Shown here piece by piece: positions 1 through 7,815 of a stretch of 36,128 bases of DNA. The position numbers were made by a program, and so were the translations under genes. Source of the DNA: CALWOS01 sp963595735 (GTDB lineage: Bacteria; Bacillota; Clostridia; Oscillospirales; Oscillospiraceae); NCBI GenBank assembly GCA_963595735.1, contig CAVBJJ010000019.1:1-36128 (forward strand), written 5' to 3'. The number at the start of each line of letters is the position of its first letter. Position 1 is the first letter of the stretch. The notes under the pieces were generated by a model. That model was not told where the DNA came from. It saw only the letters and a list, made by a program, of their open reading frames with translations, and did no database searches.

Positions 1-31
1 TCACAACATCGCATAAAGAGGTTCTGCTTTC

Positions 32-1753
32 ATGAAAAAGAAATTACAACGCCTTGCCGCCGGTTTTTTGGCGGCGTGTATGCTATCGGGTCTGTTGGTG
101 GCGGTTCCGGCTTCCGCAGCCGATACTACGGCAGACGATTACCTGGTGCAGCTCCGGGAGGATGCCACGCTTTCTCTGGCGCAGCAGCAGGAACTTACGC
201 CGATCCACCCGGATACCGGTGTTTACCTTGCGCCGGATCAGGAAACGATCCGGGAGTTGCGCCAAGCGGGTCTGGTCGAATACGCAGAAGCCGATAAAAA
301 AGCCGTTCTGTTGGAGGACACCACAGACACTCTTGCCGACAGACAGTGGTATTTGGACGGCATCGGGGCAGACACCGCCTGGAATGCCGGCCTGGATGGA
401 CGCGGCGTGCGTGTTGGGATCATCGACTCCGGACTGAATCCCGCACATGAGGATCTGGAAAACGCACATATTGAAACAGGATATAATCTTCTCAATGGCA
501 GCACGGACACTGCGGATACCGTGGGACACGGTACCTTTGTGGCCGGTGTGCTGGCGGCAGAGCGCAACAACGGAAAAGGAATTGCCGGTTTGGTAGATCA
601 TGTGACCATTGTGCCGCTCAAGTGCTTTTCGGGAGACATGCGTACCAATGTCAGCTATGTGATCAGCGCGATCTATAAAGCTGTGGATCAATATGACTGT
701 GATGTGATCAACATGAGCCTTGGCTCCAACAGCAGCAGCCGCGCTTTGACAGAGGCGATCACCTACGCCCTTTCTAAAAATGTTCTCATCGTCTCTGCGG
801 TAGGGAACGACGGTACCTCTGCTTATCTGTACCCGGCGGCGGATTCCCGTGTTGTCGGGGTGGGGGCTGTCAATTCCAACTATGTGCGCAGCAGCTTTTC
901 CCAGCAGAACGACAGCGTGACCGTAGTCGCTCCCGGCGAGCAGGTCATCAGCCTGAGCTCCAAGAACCCCGGCGGATATCTTTATGGCAGCGGCACCAGC
1001 TTTGCAACTCCATTTGTTACAGCAATGGCCGTGATGGCCAAAAGTTGGAGCAACGCCATCACCCAGGAGCAGTTTATGTCTCTGCTGACAAACACAGCTA
1101 CCGATTTGGGAACGCCGGGATATGATCAGCAATATGGCTATGGCCTGATCAATATCAGCAAATTTGTCAGCGATCTGCAATCCTCCATTTCCCACACCCG
1201 CGGCTATCAGGATATCAGCGGTCACTGGGCGGAAAGCAGCATCGAATACGCGCTAGATAACGGTTTGATGCAGGGGATCTCCGATACCAGTTTTGCCCCG
1301 GATATGACCGTGACCCGTGCCATGCTGGTGACGGTGTTGTATCGTGCGTATCTGAAGAACGGCGGCATCGCCATTACGGATACCTCCAGCAGCTTTGCCG
1401 ATGTGGATCCCACAAGTTGGTATGGCGATGCCGTGGCTTGGGCCGCGCAAAACAACATTGTCCAGGGCATCCAGGCAGATCAGTTTTCCCCTATGGAGAA
1501 CATAACCAGAGAGCAGCTGGTAACGGTGCTGTTCCGTTGTGCCAAGGCGTTGGGAGCAGCAGGGGAGACGGATCCAACCGTGTTGGAACCTTTTACCGAT
1601 CGGGATACTCTTTCTCCCTACGCCCAGGAATCCATGTGCTGGGCAATCGCAAATGGGCTGGTCTCCGGTATGACAGCGGATACGCTTGCGCCCCGGGGAA
1701 CGGCGACCCGCGCCCAGGCGGCAACGATTTTGCAGCGATATCTGAGCCGATAA
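32..1753 (+). CDS. Secreted subtilisin-like (S8) serine protease with three SLH repeats
   Basis: 573 aa. A signal peptide (about residues 1-29, KKK start then a hydrophobic run ending in ASA) directs export. The S8 catalytic triad is visible as Asp132 (IIDSG), His166 (GHGTFVAG) and Ser323 (GTSFATP), with the oxyanion Asn259 (VGNDG), so it should be active. Three SLH repeats follow at about 393-441, 455-505 and 523-572, which in this family bind pyruvylated secondary wall polymer, so the protease is probably held on the cell surface. About 100 residues between signal and catalytic domain resemble a short I9-type propeptide. GAGG lies about 10 nt before the ATG. Its substrate cannot be told from sequence. 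No clear terminator follows; the next gene has its own promoter. Confidence 0.93.
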   Translation: MKKKLQRLAAGFLAACMLSGLLVAVPASAADTTADDYLVQLREDATLSLAQQQELTPIHPDTGVYLAPDQETIRELRQAGLVEYAEADKKAVLLEDTTDTLADRQWYLDGIGADTAWNAGLDGRGVRVGIIDSGLNPAHEDLENAHIETGYNLLNGSTDTADTVGHGTFVAGVLAAERNNGKGIAGLVDHVTIVPLKCFSGDMRTNVSYVISAIYKAVDQYDCDVINMSLGSNSSSRALTEAITYALSKNVLIVSAVGNDGTSAYLYPAADSRVVGVGAVNSNYVRSSFSQQNDSVTVVAPGEQVISLSSKNPGGYLYGSGTSFATPFVTAMAVMAKSWSNAITQEQFMSLLTNTATDLGTPGYDQQYGYGLINISKFVSDLQSSISHTRGYQDISGHWAESSIEYALDNGLMQGISDTSFAPDMTVTRAMLVTVLYRAYLKNGGIAITDTSSSFADVDPTSWYGDAVAWAAQNNIVQGIQADQFSPMENITREQLVTVLFRCAKALGAAGETDPTVLEPFTDRDTLSPYAQESMCWAIANGLVSGMTADTLAPRGTATRAQAATILQRYLSR

Positions 1754-1791
1754 AAATTTTGCGGAAAAAACTTCCTATTCGCAAAAGATTG

Positions 1792-1800
1792 TGCTATAAT
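1792..1800 (+). promoter_or_regulatory. Extended -10 promoter for the small membrane protein
   Basis: TGC followed by a perfect TATAAT, i.e. an extended -10 element. The best -35 at 17 bp (TTCCTA) matches only half the consensus, which is acceptable for extended -10 promoters. Transcription would start near 1807. Confidence 0.6.
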
Positions 1801-1868
1801 CTCACTGTACCCGTACAGGATGGTTGGATAACTGCATCCGGCGGATCAAAAAGGAAAGGAGGATGCAT

Positions 1869-2180
1869 ATGTTTTCCAATCTGAGTTCCACTTCGCTGAT
1901 TTATGCAATCGTGTTGGTTGTGATTGGTGTGATTCTGATCGCACTGGGTGCGTATTTCGCAAACAAGCAGATCCTGCTGACCGACCTCGGCACCACCAGA
2001 AAATACAGCAAGGCGGAAAAAAAGCGCCGCAGCAAGCAATATGGAATCAGCTTTGCGCTGATTGGCATTGGCCTGCTGGTAGTTGCCGTTTCTGTGTTGA
2101 CCACAGTTCATTACCTCAGTTTTGTTGGTATCATCTTGGCGATTATCGGCATTATCATGGGAAAAAGCGCCACAAGATAA
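1869..2180 (+). CDS. Small two-helix membrane protein, unknown function
   Basis: 103 aa. The start at 1869 is chosen because AAGGAGG ends 6 nt before it; a longer reading from 1824 would place the ribosome site inside the gene. Two hydrophobic segments are clear: about residues 7-30 (LIYAIVLVVIGVILIALGAY) and about 60-97, the latter probably two short helices. Between them lies a basic cytoplasmic stretch (KYSKAEKKRRSKQ). I do not recognise a family; short proteins of this shape are common conserved hypotheticals in Clostridia. It has its own extended -10 promoter and its own terminator, so it is a single-gene unit. Confidence 0.75.
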   Translation: MFSNLSSTSLIYAIVLVVIGVILIALGAYFANKQILLTDLGTTRKYSKAEKKRRSKQYGISFALIGIGLLVVAVSVLTTVHYLSFVGIILAIIGIIMGKSATR

Positions 2181-2191
2181 TCAGACTATTT

Positions 2192-2236
2192 AAAAGTTGA
2201 GGCAGCGCCAAAACGGCGTTTCACCTCAACTTTTTT
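2192..2236 (+). terminator. Rho-independent terminator after the small membrane protein
   Basis: AAAAGTTGAGG pairs with CCTCAACTTTT across a GC-rich inner loop and is followed by a T run. Confidence 0.85.
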
Positions 2237-2254
2237 ATGTATTGCAGTACCTAT

Positions 2255-2299
2255 AAAAACTCGCCTGCGGGAATCGTGCGACCCGCAGGCGAGTTTTTA
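2255..2299 (-). terminator. Terminator of the MATE/AlkD unit
   Basis: AAAAACTCGCCTGCGGG pairs with CCCGCAGGCGAGTTTTT, a 17-bp perfect stem with A and T flanks on both sides. It follows the stop codon of the DNA glycosylase gene on the minus strand and can also stop plus-strand transcripts. Confidence 0.88.
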
Positions 2300-2300
2300 T

Positions 2301-3002
2301 TTATTTTACTTTGCGTTTGAGCGTGTTTAGGTAGTGTTTTTGATCCGCCGGAATACGCAGGCTTTCCCGCGCTTTTTGAATAGCCTTGTTGTGTACCCAG
2401 GGGTGCAGACGCGTATCCAGGAAAAACGGCAGCACCACATCATATTGCTTGGCCAGCGCGGTGGCAAAATACCAGGCAGCAGCCATGTCAATATAATATT
2501 CTCCTGCCGGAAGCGCCGCGATCCACCCCGGATACGCCGGGGAAAACGCCTCATCCAGATAGTGCTGCATGAGCATTACGATTCCAAAACGAACGGTATA
2601 ACAATGGGAGGACGCCAGCCACTGGGGAATCTGCTCGATCAGCCGCACCCGGTTTTTGCGAAAAACACGCGGGCTGGTTTGGTCACAGGTTGCCCAATTA
2701 TCCATATAGGGAAGAAACCGCGCCAATTCCGCTAATACATGGTCATATTCTCGCAGTTCTGAGAGGATAAAACCATGCAGATTGTTTTCCTCAAAATAGG
2801 CATGGGGCAGGGCGGAGAGAAACTGTTCGATTTCCGGGTGCTGTACCAACGCCTTTGCCATGCGCCGCAAAACCGGGGTGCGCACGCCAATCACCGGACT
2901 CTTGGCAGAGGGGACGAGCTTGCTTTGAAACGCCCGGTAGGGGATGTCCTGGTGAGAAAACAGGGTCTTGCGGATCTCCAGACAAATCTCGGATTCTGGC
3001 AT
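2301..3002 (-). CDS. AlkD-family DNA alkylation repair glycosylase
   Basis: 233 aa, the usual length for AlkD-like HEAT-repeat glycosylases, which excise positively charged alkylated purines such as 7-methylguanine without base flipping. Family signatures are present: NNLHGF, DNWATCDQ (the Trp and Asp that contact the lesion), the Arg in VRFGIVML, and AAAWYFA with the second Trp. The protein is all-helical with no signal peptide, so cytoplasmic. It lies 39 nt downstream of the MATE exporter gene on the same strand and shares the strong terminator at 2255-2299, which suggests co-transcription. A link between drug export and base repair is possible but not shown. Confidence 0.9.
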   Translation of the reverse strand: MPESEICLEIRKTLFSHQDIPYRAFQSKLVPSAKSPVIGVRTPVLRRMAKALVQHPEIEQFLSALPHAYFEENNLHGFILSELREYDHVLAELARFLPYMDNWATCDQTSPRVFRKNRVRLIEQIPQWLASSHCYTVRFGIVMLMQHYLDEAFSPAYPGWIAALPAGEYYIDMAAAWYFATALAKQYDVVLPFFLDTRLHPWVHNKAIQKARESLRIPADQKHYLNTLKRKVK

Positions 3003-3041
3003 AGGGAAGCAGTCCTTTCTGTTGGCATTCCGTGCCGCCGG

Positions 3042-4427
3042 TTATACCCAGCTATCCTCCAGGCTTTGCAGCGCGGGTTGCCGCAACTTTTTTCGGGAGA
3101 ACTGCAGGTAGACCAGCGCGATGACCACAGCGGTAATGATCCAACTGACGGGATAGGCGGCCAGTAGCATTTGCAATGTTCCAAACCTGGGAAACAGGCT
3201 GTACACCCAGATAAGCCGGGTGCCGCAGATGCCCGCAACGCAGATCATTGCCGGGGCGAAGGAATTGCCCAGCCCGCGGAGACAGCCGGTGAGTACTTCT
3301 CCCACCATGTTGAGTACCTGCAGGGTCAAAACCGCGTGCATCCGCTGCTGGGCGATGGCGGCGATTTTGGGGTCTGTTGTAAAAATGGAGGCAAATTCCT
3401 GGTCAAACCGTAAAAACAGCATACAGCTTGCTACAACAGAAATTGCCCCCAGCAGCAAGCACCAGCGGGTCACCAGCCTGCAGCGGTGATAGTGTCCCGC
3501 GCCGTAATTTTGACCGATAAAAGTCACTGCGGCCTGGGAAAAGGCGCTGAGAATAAAATAGACGATGTACTCATAATTCAGCCCGACGGTGTTTCCGGCC
3601 ACGGTGTCCGCGCCGAGGATATTCAAAGCGCTCTGCAGGCAGACATTGGACACGGCAAACACCACACCCTGCAAGCCGGCTGGCAGACCGATGCGGAGCA
3701 TGGTGCGCAAGGTGGCGGGGTCAATGCGCAGCTTGCGTGGCTCCAGCCGCAGCTCTCCCGGCTCTCGCAGCAGCAGGACGAACAGAATTCCCGCGCTGAT
3801 CACATTGGACAGCACTGTTGCAATGGCAACGCCCTCCACATTCATGCGGCAAATGATAACAAAAAACAGGTTCATTCCCACATTGATCACGCCGGAAACG
3901 ATCAGCACGATCAAGGGGCGGCGGGTATCGCCGCGGCTGCGAAGCATGGCGGATTCAAAGTTATACAGCATGATGGCGGGCATTCCCAGATAGTAGATCC
4001 GCAGATACTTTGTGGCAAGCTCCATGATCTCCGGCGGGGTGGAAACCAGAAGCAGAATTCGCCTAGCCATGAGAATGCCGACAACAGTAAATGCAGCGCC
4101 GCAGAGCAGCGAAAACAGCACAGAGCTGTGAACGGTTTTATGAATGCGTTTTTTATCCCCTTTGCCAAAGGCGGTGGCGATGATCACATTGGCACCGATG
4201 GAAAGGCCGACCAGAAAATTAACAAACAGATTGATTACCGGTGTGTTCGCGCCAACAGCAGCCAGCGCGGCATCCCCGGCAAAGCGCCCGGCTACGGCGA
4301 CATCTGCGGCGTTAAACAGCTGCTGCAAAATACTGCTGGCCGCGAGAGGTAGGGCAAAAAGCAATATTTTGTTCCAAAGCGAGCCTGAAAGCATATCGTT
4401 TTTCCGCTGCTGTTCCGTCCGTTCCAT
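3042..4427 (-). CDS. MATE family multidrug/cation antiporter
   Basis: 461 aa, the normal MATE length, with about 12 hydrophobic helices. The N-terminal half shows the MATE pattern (LPLAASSILQQLFNAADVAVAGRF, broken here into the pieces LPLAASSILQQ and NAADVAVAGRF) and the family's GANVIIA and GDTRRPLIVL segments; the second half repeats the fold. These proteins sit in the cytoplasmic membrane and export cationic drugs or metabolites using a sodium or proton gradient; the substrate here is unknown. Clostridial members often resemble the DinF/NorM-like MepA branch. GGAG precedes the ATG by a few bases. It is the first gene of a two-gene unit with the AlkD-type glycosylase. Confidence 0.92.
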   Translation of the reverse strand: MERTEQQRKNDMLSGSLWNKILLFALPLAASSILQQLFNAADVAVAGRFAGDAALAAVGANTPVINLFVNFLVGLSIGANVIIATAFGKGDKKRIHKTVHSSVLFSLLCGAAFTVVGILMARRILLLVSTPPEIMELATKYLRIYYLGMPAIMLYNFESAMLRSRGDTRRPLIVLIVSGVINVGMNLFFVIICRMNVEGVAIATVLSNVISAGILFVLLLREPGELRLEPRKLRIDPATLRTMLRIGLPAGLQGVVFAVSNVCLQSALNILGADTVAGNTVGLNYEYIVYFILSAFSQAAVTFIGQNYGAGHYHRCRLVTRWCLLLGAISVVASCMLFLRFDQEFASIFTTDPKIAAIAQQRMHAVLTLQVLNMVGEVLTGCLRGLGNSFAPAMICVAGICGTRLIWVYSLFPRFGTLQMLLAAYPVSWIITAVVIALVYLQFSRKKLRQPALQSLEDSWV

Positions 4428-4530
4428 AACCGTCTCCTTATTGCTGTAAGAGCAAGTGATTTTGTTCCATTTTACAGCATATCCGCGAAAAAGGGAAGAG
4501 GGAGTTCTGCCGATATTGCCGAAAATAGAA

Positions 4531-4572
4531 GCGGCCCCTGCTGCGGGAAAACAGACACCGCAGCAGGGGCTA
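4531..4572 (-). terminator. Hairpin after cotJC
   Basis: GCCCCTGCTGCGG pairs with CCGCAGCAGGGGC, 13 bp. On the minus strand, after the cotJ unit, the stem is followed by a loose pyrimidine-rich stretch (CGCTTCTATTTT), not a clean T run, so terminator strength is uncertain. Confidence 0.6.
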
Positions 4573-4604
4573 TTTAATCAGATTGTCAAATTTGCTTTTT
4601 GCGT

Positions 4605-5201
4605 TTACCGGTCAAATGCGGGATTGACCGCATAGATGTTTTTCTGGTTCTGGCGATCCGTTACCAGACGCAGCGCTTCGCCGAAGCGCTGGAAGTGTAC
4701 CACTTCTCTCTCCCGCAAAAAGCGGATCACATCCGTGACATCCGGGTCATCGCACAGGCGCAGAATGTTGTCATATGTCGTCCGTGCCTTTTGCTCTGCT
4801 GCCAGATCCTCTGTCAAATCGGAGATCACATCGCCGGATACATCCATAGTCGCCGCGCTCCAGGGCGTGCCGGAGGCAAACTGGGGATATACCCCGGCGG
4901 TGTGATCCACAAAATAGGTCTCAAACCCGGCTTGTTTGATTTGCTCCGGAGTCAGGTTTCGCGTCAACTGATGGACGATGGTTCCGACCATCTCTAAATG
5001 CCCGAGTTCCTCAACCCCGATGTCCGTCAAAACACCCTGTACTTCTTTATAGGGCATGGAATACCGCTGGCTGAGATAGCGCAGGCTGGCGCCCAGCTCG
5101 CCATGGGGGCCGCCGTATTGGGAGATGATGAATTTTGCCAGCGCAGGATTCGGCGTTTTGATCCGAACGGGATATTGCAGCCGTTTCTCGTATACAAACA
5201 T
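4605..5201 (-). CDS. cotJC: Spore coat protein CotJC (manganese catalase family)
   Basis: 198 aa, matching CotJC length. It carries the manganese-catalase core typical of CotJC: QYGGPHGELGASLRYLSQRY, VGTIVHQL and the paired Glu/His ligand regions including GVEELGHLEMVG and REREVVHFQRFGEAL. CotJC is a spore coat protein deposited from the mother cell. Its ATG directly follows the TGA of the upstream gene (TGAATG), and its ribosome site AAGGAGGG lies in the last codons of that gene, so the two are translationally coupled. Whether it retains catalase activity cannot be judged here, although Glu and His ligands appear conserved. Confidence 0.93.
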   Translation of the reverse strand: MFVYEKRLQYPVRIKTPNPALAKFIISQYGGPHGELGASLRYLSQRYSMPYKEVQGVLTDIGVEELGHLEMVGTIVHQLTRNLTPEQIKQAGFETYFVDHTAGVYPQFASGTPWSAATMDVSGDVISDLTEDLAAEQKARTTYDNILRLCDDPDVTDVIRFLREREVVHFQRFGEALRLVTDRQNQKNIYAVNPAFDR

Positions 5202-5651
5202 TCAGCGACCCTCCTTGTCAGAGTCGTTCCAGGGCCACGGCTCCCGCAGCCAGGTAAAGCTTTTGCACTGGGAGAGATCCGCATGGGTCAGCGGCCCGTA
5301 AGCGGACAGATACCGCTCCTTTGCCTCCTTGGCAAGTGCCAGGGTCTTTTGCAGCATGGCAAAGGCATCCGTATCGTTTTCGTGGGTGTCCAAATATAGC
5401 ACCAGTTCTGCACAGACAAAATCCAGCGCCATCACCTCGCCCATGGGCGTACCGGTCAGCTTTCCCTGGTTGACCATATCCATAAAAGGCAAATCCAATC
5501 CCGGAAACAGCGTGCCGCGGACAATGGCCTTTTCCGGCGCATAAGTCGGCTCTGCGCTTTTCTGCATGGGAACAAAGGCTGCCGCCAGAGGGGCGCAGCT
5601 TTCCAGTGCACCGCTTTTGTAATCGCATTGATTTTCCAAAAAACACACCAT
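5202..5651 (-). CDS. CotJA-CotJB fusion, spore coat proteins
   Basis: 149 aa. Residues about 35-75 match CotJA (YAPEKAIVRGTLFPGLDLPF). Residues about 80-149 match CotJB (LVLYLDTHENDTDAF, then YGPL and the terminal PWPWND). In Bacillus subtilis these are two separate small proteins encoded ahead of cotJC; here one uninterrupted frame covers both. The first 30 residues include three Cys. The start is uncertain: the only good ribosome site (AGAGG) touches the ATG at 5651 with no spacer, so initiation may use a downstream codon such as TTG at codon 5. A mother-cell-type promoter lies upstream. Confidence 0.82.
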   Translation of the reverse strand: MVCFLENQCDYKSGALESCAPLAAAFVPMQKSAEPTYAPEKAIVRGTLFPGLDLPFMDMVNQGKLTGTPMGEVMALDFVCAELVLYLDTHENDTDAFAMLQKTLALAKEAKERYLSAYGPLTHADLSQCKSFTWLREPWPWNDSDKEGR

Positions 5652-5698
5652 CCTCTATATATGATCCAGATCAGATGCGCGATTAAGGCATCTGGTGT

Positions 5699-5722
5699 AT
5701 TGTATGCACCTTGGAAGCGGGT
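5699..5722 (-). promoter_or_regulatory. Candidate mother-cell sigma (sigma-E or sigma-K) promoter for cotJ
   Basis: On the minus strand CATACAAT (5706 down to 5699) matches the sigma-E -10 pattern and, read as CATACAATA, also the sigma-K pattern CATAnnnTA. The AC of ACACC lies 16 bp upstream, as a sigma-K -35 would; the sigma-E -35 is poor. The start would be near 5692, about 40 nt before the cotJ frame. Confidence 0.5.
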
Positions 5723-5869
5723 GTGCAGGGTAAGGATAAAATATTCAGAAAAAACAGAAAATTTGTGTCTTGTTTTTTACTATTTCGATGCATTTCCAAG
5801 GTAAAATATAAGAAATCATAGGGAATACATAAAAATTCCGCAAACAAAAAACGAAAAGGAAAAAAGGAA

Positions 5870-6565
5870 ATGAATGAAAAAATATTAGTTGTGGATGATG
5901 AAAAAGAGATCGCCGATCTGTTGGAGGTCTATTTGAAAAACGATGGCTACACGGTCTATAAGTTCTATAACGGAACGGATGCCCAAAAGGGAATAGAGGA
6001 AAATCCCCCGGATCTGGCGATTCTGGATGTGATGCTGCCGGATATCGATGGGTTTCACCTTTGTCGGAACATCCGGGAGAAATACTTTTTCCCTGTTATC
6101 ATGCTGACGGCAAAAGTGGAGGACAGCGATAAGATCATGGGGCTGACCATTGGCGCGGATGATTATATTACCAAGCCGTTCAATCCCTTGGAGGTCGTAG
6201 CACGGGTCAAAACTCAGCTGCGCCGCTTCCAGCGATACAATCCCTCGGCTGCACAGCCGGTGGAAAAGAGAGAATATGACATTCGCGGCCTGCAGATCAA
6301 CATGGACACTCACAAATGCTTTCTGTTTGGAAAGGAATTGTCTTTGACCCCAATAGAATTTTCTCTGCTTTGGTACCTTTGCGAGCATCAGGGAAAGGTT
6401 GTCTCCTCGGAGGAGCTGTTTGAAGCGGTCTGGAAAGAAAAATATCTGAACAGCAACAACACCGTAATGGCGCACATCGGCCGGCTGCGGGGAAAAATGA
6501 ACGAACCGGCGAAGAATCCCAAATTTATCAAAACGGTCTGGGGTGTGGGATATGAAATCGAATAA
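5870..6565 (+). CDS. vanR: VanR-type response regulator (OmpR family)
   Basis: 231 aa. The receiver domain has the acidic pair Asp9/Asp10, phospho-acceptor Asp53 (ILDVMLPD), switch Thr80 and Lys102 (TKPFNP). The C-terminal winged helix (about 130-231) has LTPIEFSLLWYL and the closing KTVWGVGYEIE. The sequence strongly resembles VanR of VanG-type clusters, and the following genes (vanS, vanW, vanG) agree. It should bind near the target promoter once phosphorylated by VanS; a candidate operator is at 7641-7673. GGAAAAAAGGAA precedes the ATG. The vanR promoter itself is not obvious in 5723-5869, which is AT-rich. Its end overlaps vanS by 14 nt. Confidence 0.92.
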   Translation: MNEKILVVDDEKEIADLLEVYLKNDGYTVYKFYNGTDAQKGIEENPPDLAILDVMLPDIDGFHLCRNIREKYFFPVIMLTAKVEDSDKIMGLTIGADDYITKPFNPLEVVARVKTQLRRFQRYNPSAAQPVEKREYDIRGLQINMDTHKCFLFGKELSLTPIEFSLLWYLCEHQGKVVSSEELFEAVWKEKYLNSNNTVMAHIGRLRGKMNEPAKNPKFIKTVWGVGYEIE

Positions 6566-7646
6566 GCGTCGGCAGCAGTATTCCAAGCTGTCCAGGCGAA
6601 TCCTCAACCACTTTTTTGTATCCATGCTGATTTTGTTTGCCGTCTTGGTCGGCGGTTACTTTGTGGCCTGGTTTATTTGTTCCCGTTTTATCTGGAGCGG
6701 GGAAACGCCATTTTACGAATTTCTCAAGACCCTGCAGCAGCTTTCCCCCTTTATCATCTTTGTTGTCATGATGATCGGTGGTATCATCTTTATGGTCCGG
6801 TCGTTCCAAAAGCCGCTTTTGTATTTGGACGATGTGATCCACGCCGCAAAAATGCTTTCCCAGCCGGATGCGCCCCAAATCTCATTGCCGGAAGACCTTT
6901 CTGATGCAGAAAACGAGTTAAACACCGCAAGGACCCAATTGCAGGAAAACCTCCGCTTGCGAAAAGACGCGGAGCAGCGAAAAAGCGACCTGATCATGTA
7001 TCTGGCACACGACCTGAAAACGCCGCTTTCCTCTGTTATCGGCTATTTGACGCTGCTGCACGATGAGGATGAAATTTCGCCAAGGCTGCGGGAAAAATAT
7101 CTCTCCATCGCCCTGGAAAAGTCGGAGCGCCTGGAGGATCTGATCAACGAATTTTTCGAAATTACCCGCTTCAATCTTTCCGAGATCACCCTGCAATACA
7201 GCGTGATCGATCTGACCCGGCTGCTGGAACAGCTTATATTTGAGTTTCAGCCGATGCTGCAGGAAAAAAATCTGACTTGCGACCTGCGGGCGCCGGAAAA
7301 TGTGGCGCTGCGCTGCGATGCAAACCAGATCCAGCGGGTGTTTGATAATCTGCTGCGCAATGCGGCGTTGTACAGCTATTCCGGCACGCAGATCAGCATT
7401 GTGGTGGAGACGCAGGAAAAGCAGGTGGCGATCTACTTCAGAAATCACGGAGACACCATTCCCGCCTATAAACTCGCCCGGATCTTTGAGCAATTTTACC
7501 GCATGGACACAGCAAGAAGCACCCGGGGCGGAGCGGGGCTGGGATTGGCGATCGCCAAACAAATCGTGGAACTGCACGGCGGAGAGATCAGCGCCGAAAG
7601 CGCGGAAAACAGCATCCTTTTCACGGTCACACTTCCACTTTCGTAA
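6552..7646 (+). CDS. vanS: VanS-type sensor histidine kinase
   Basis: 364 aa from ATG 6552 (a GTG at 6543 is an alternative). Two membrane helices, about 21-43 and 66-83, enclose a very short outer loop of about 22 residues, so there is no large sensor domain, as in other VanG-type VanS proteins. Then come a HAMP-like linker, the H-box with His153 (YLAHDLKTPLSS), an N-box (DNLLRNAALYS) and the G-box (GGAGLGLAIAKQIV). It should autophosphorylate in response to glycopeptide or wall stress and pass phosphate to VanR. It overlaps vanR by 14 nt. Its stop codon lies within the first copy of the putative VanR operator repeat. Confidence 0.92.
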   Translation: MKSNKRRQQYSKLSRRILNHFFVSMLILFAVLVGGYFVAWFICSRFIWSGETPFYEFLKTLQQLSPFIIFVVMMIGGIIFMVRSFQKPLLYLDDVIHAAKMLSQPDAPQISLPEDLSDAENELNTARTQLQENLRLRKDAEQRKSDLIMYLAHDLKTPLSSVIGYLTLLHDEDEISPRLREKYLSIALEKSERLEDLINEFFEITRFNLSEITLQYSVIDLTRLLEQLIFEFQPMLQEKNLTCDLRAPENVALRCDANQIQRVFDNLLRNAALYSYSGTQISIVVETQEKQVAIYFRNHGDTIPAYKLARIFEQFYRMDTARSTRGGAGLGLAIAKQIVELHGGEISAESAENSILFTVTLPLS

Positions 7647-7673
7647 GAAAATCGTCAGAATTTCCGCAGAGAA
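7641..7673 (+). promoter_or_regulatory. Candidate VanR operator: three tandem 11-bp repeats
   Basis: Three head-to-tail 11-bp units: TCGTAAGAAAA, TCGTCAGAATT and the more degenerate TCCGCAGAGAA. The first contains CGTANGAAA, the core I recall for VanR sites upstream of vanH in VanA clusters. An 11-bp period fits side-by-side binding of OmpR-family monomers. A further GTACGAAA occurs at 7734-7741. The first unit includes the vanS stop codon. TACAAT at 7724-7729 could serve as an activator-dependent -10 for vanW. Confidence 0.5.
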
Positions 7674-7710
7674 AAAAAGGCGGCCTGTACGGCCAAACAG
7701 AGAAACCAAG

Positions 7711-7757
7711 CTCTTGTTTTTTGTACAATAACAGTACGAAAAGCAAGAGTTTTTTTG
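7711..7757 (+). terminator. Hairpin with T run between vanS and vanW
   Basis: CTCTTGTTTTTTGTAC pairs with GTACGAAAAGCAAGAG (16 bp with two G-U pairs, 7-nt loop), followed by seven T. It has full rho-independent terminator form and separates the regulatory genes from the effector genes; it could end the vanRS message or act as an attenuator for vanW. Confidence 0.75.
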
Positions 7758-7815
7758 TTTTTTGAAGAAAGTATAAAAAGCTCTGATTTTTTAGCAAGCA
7801 GAAGGAGTGAGCCAG

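Noticed and set aside
83..1225. 380-codon minus-strand frame opposite the S8 protease
   Set aside because: The opposite frame has the full protease triad and SLH repeats; the minus frame has no recognisable domain.
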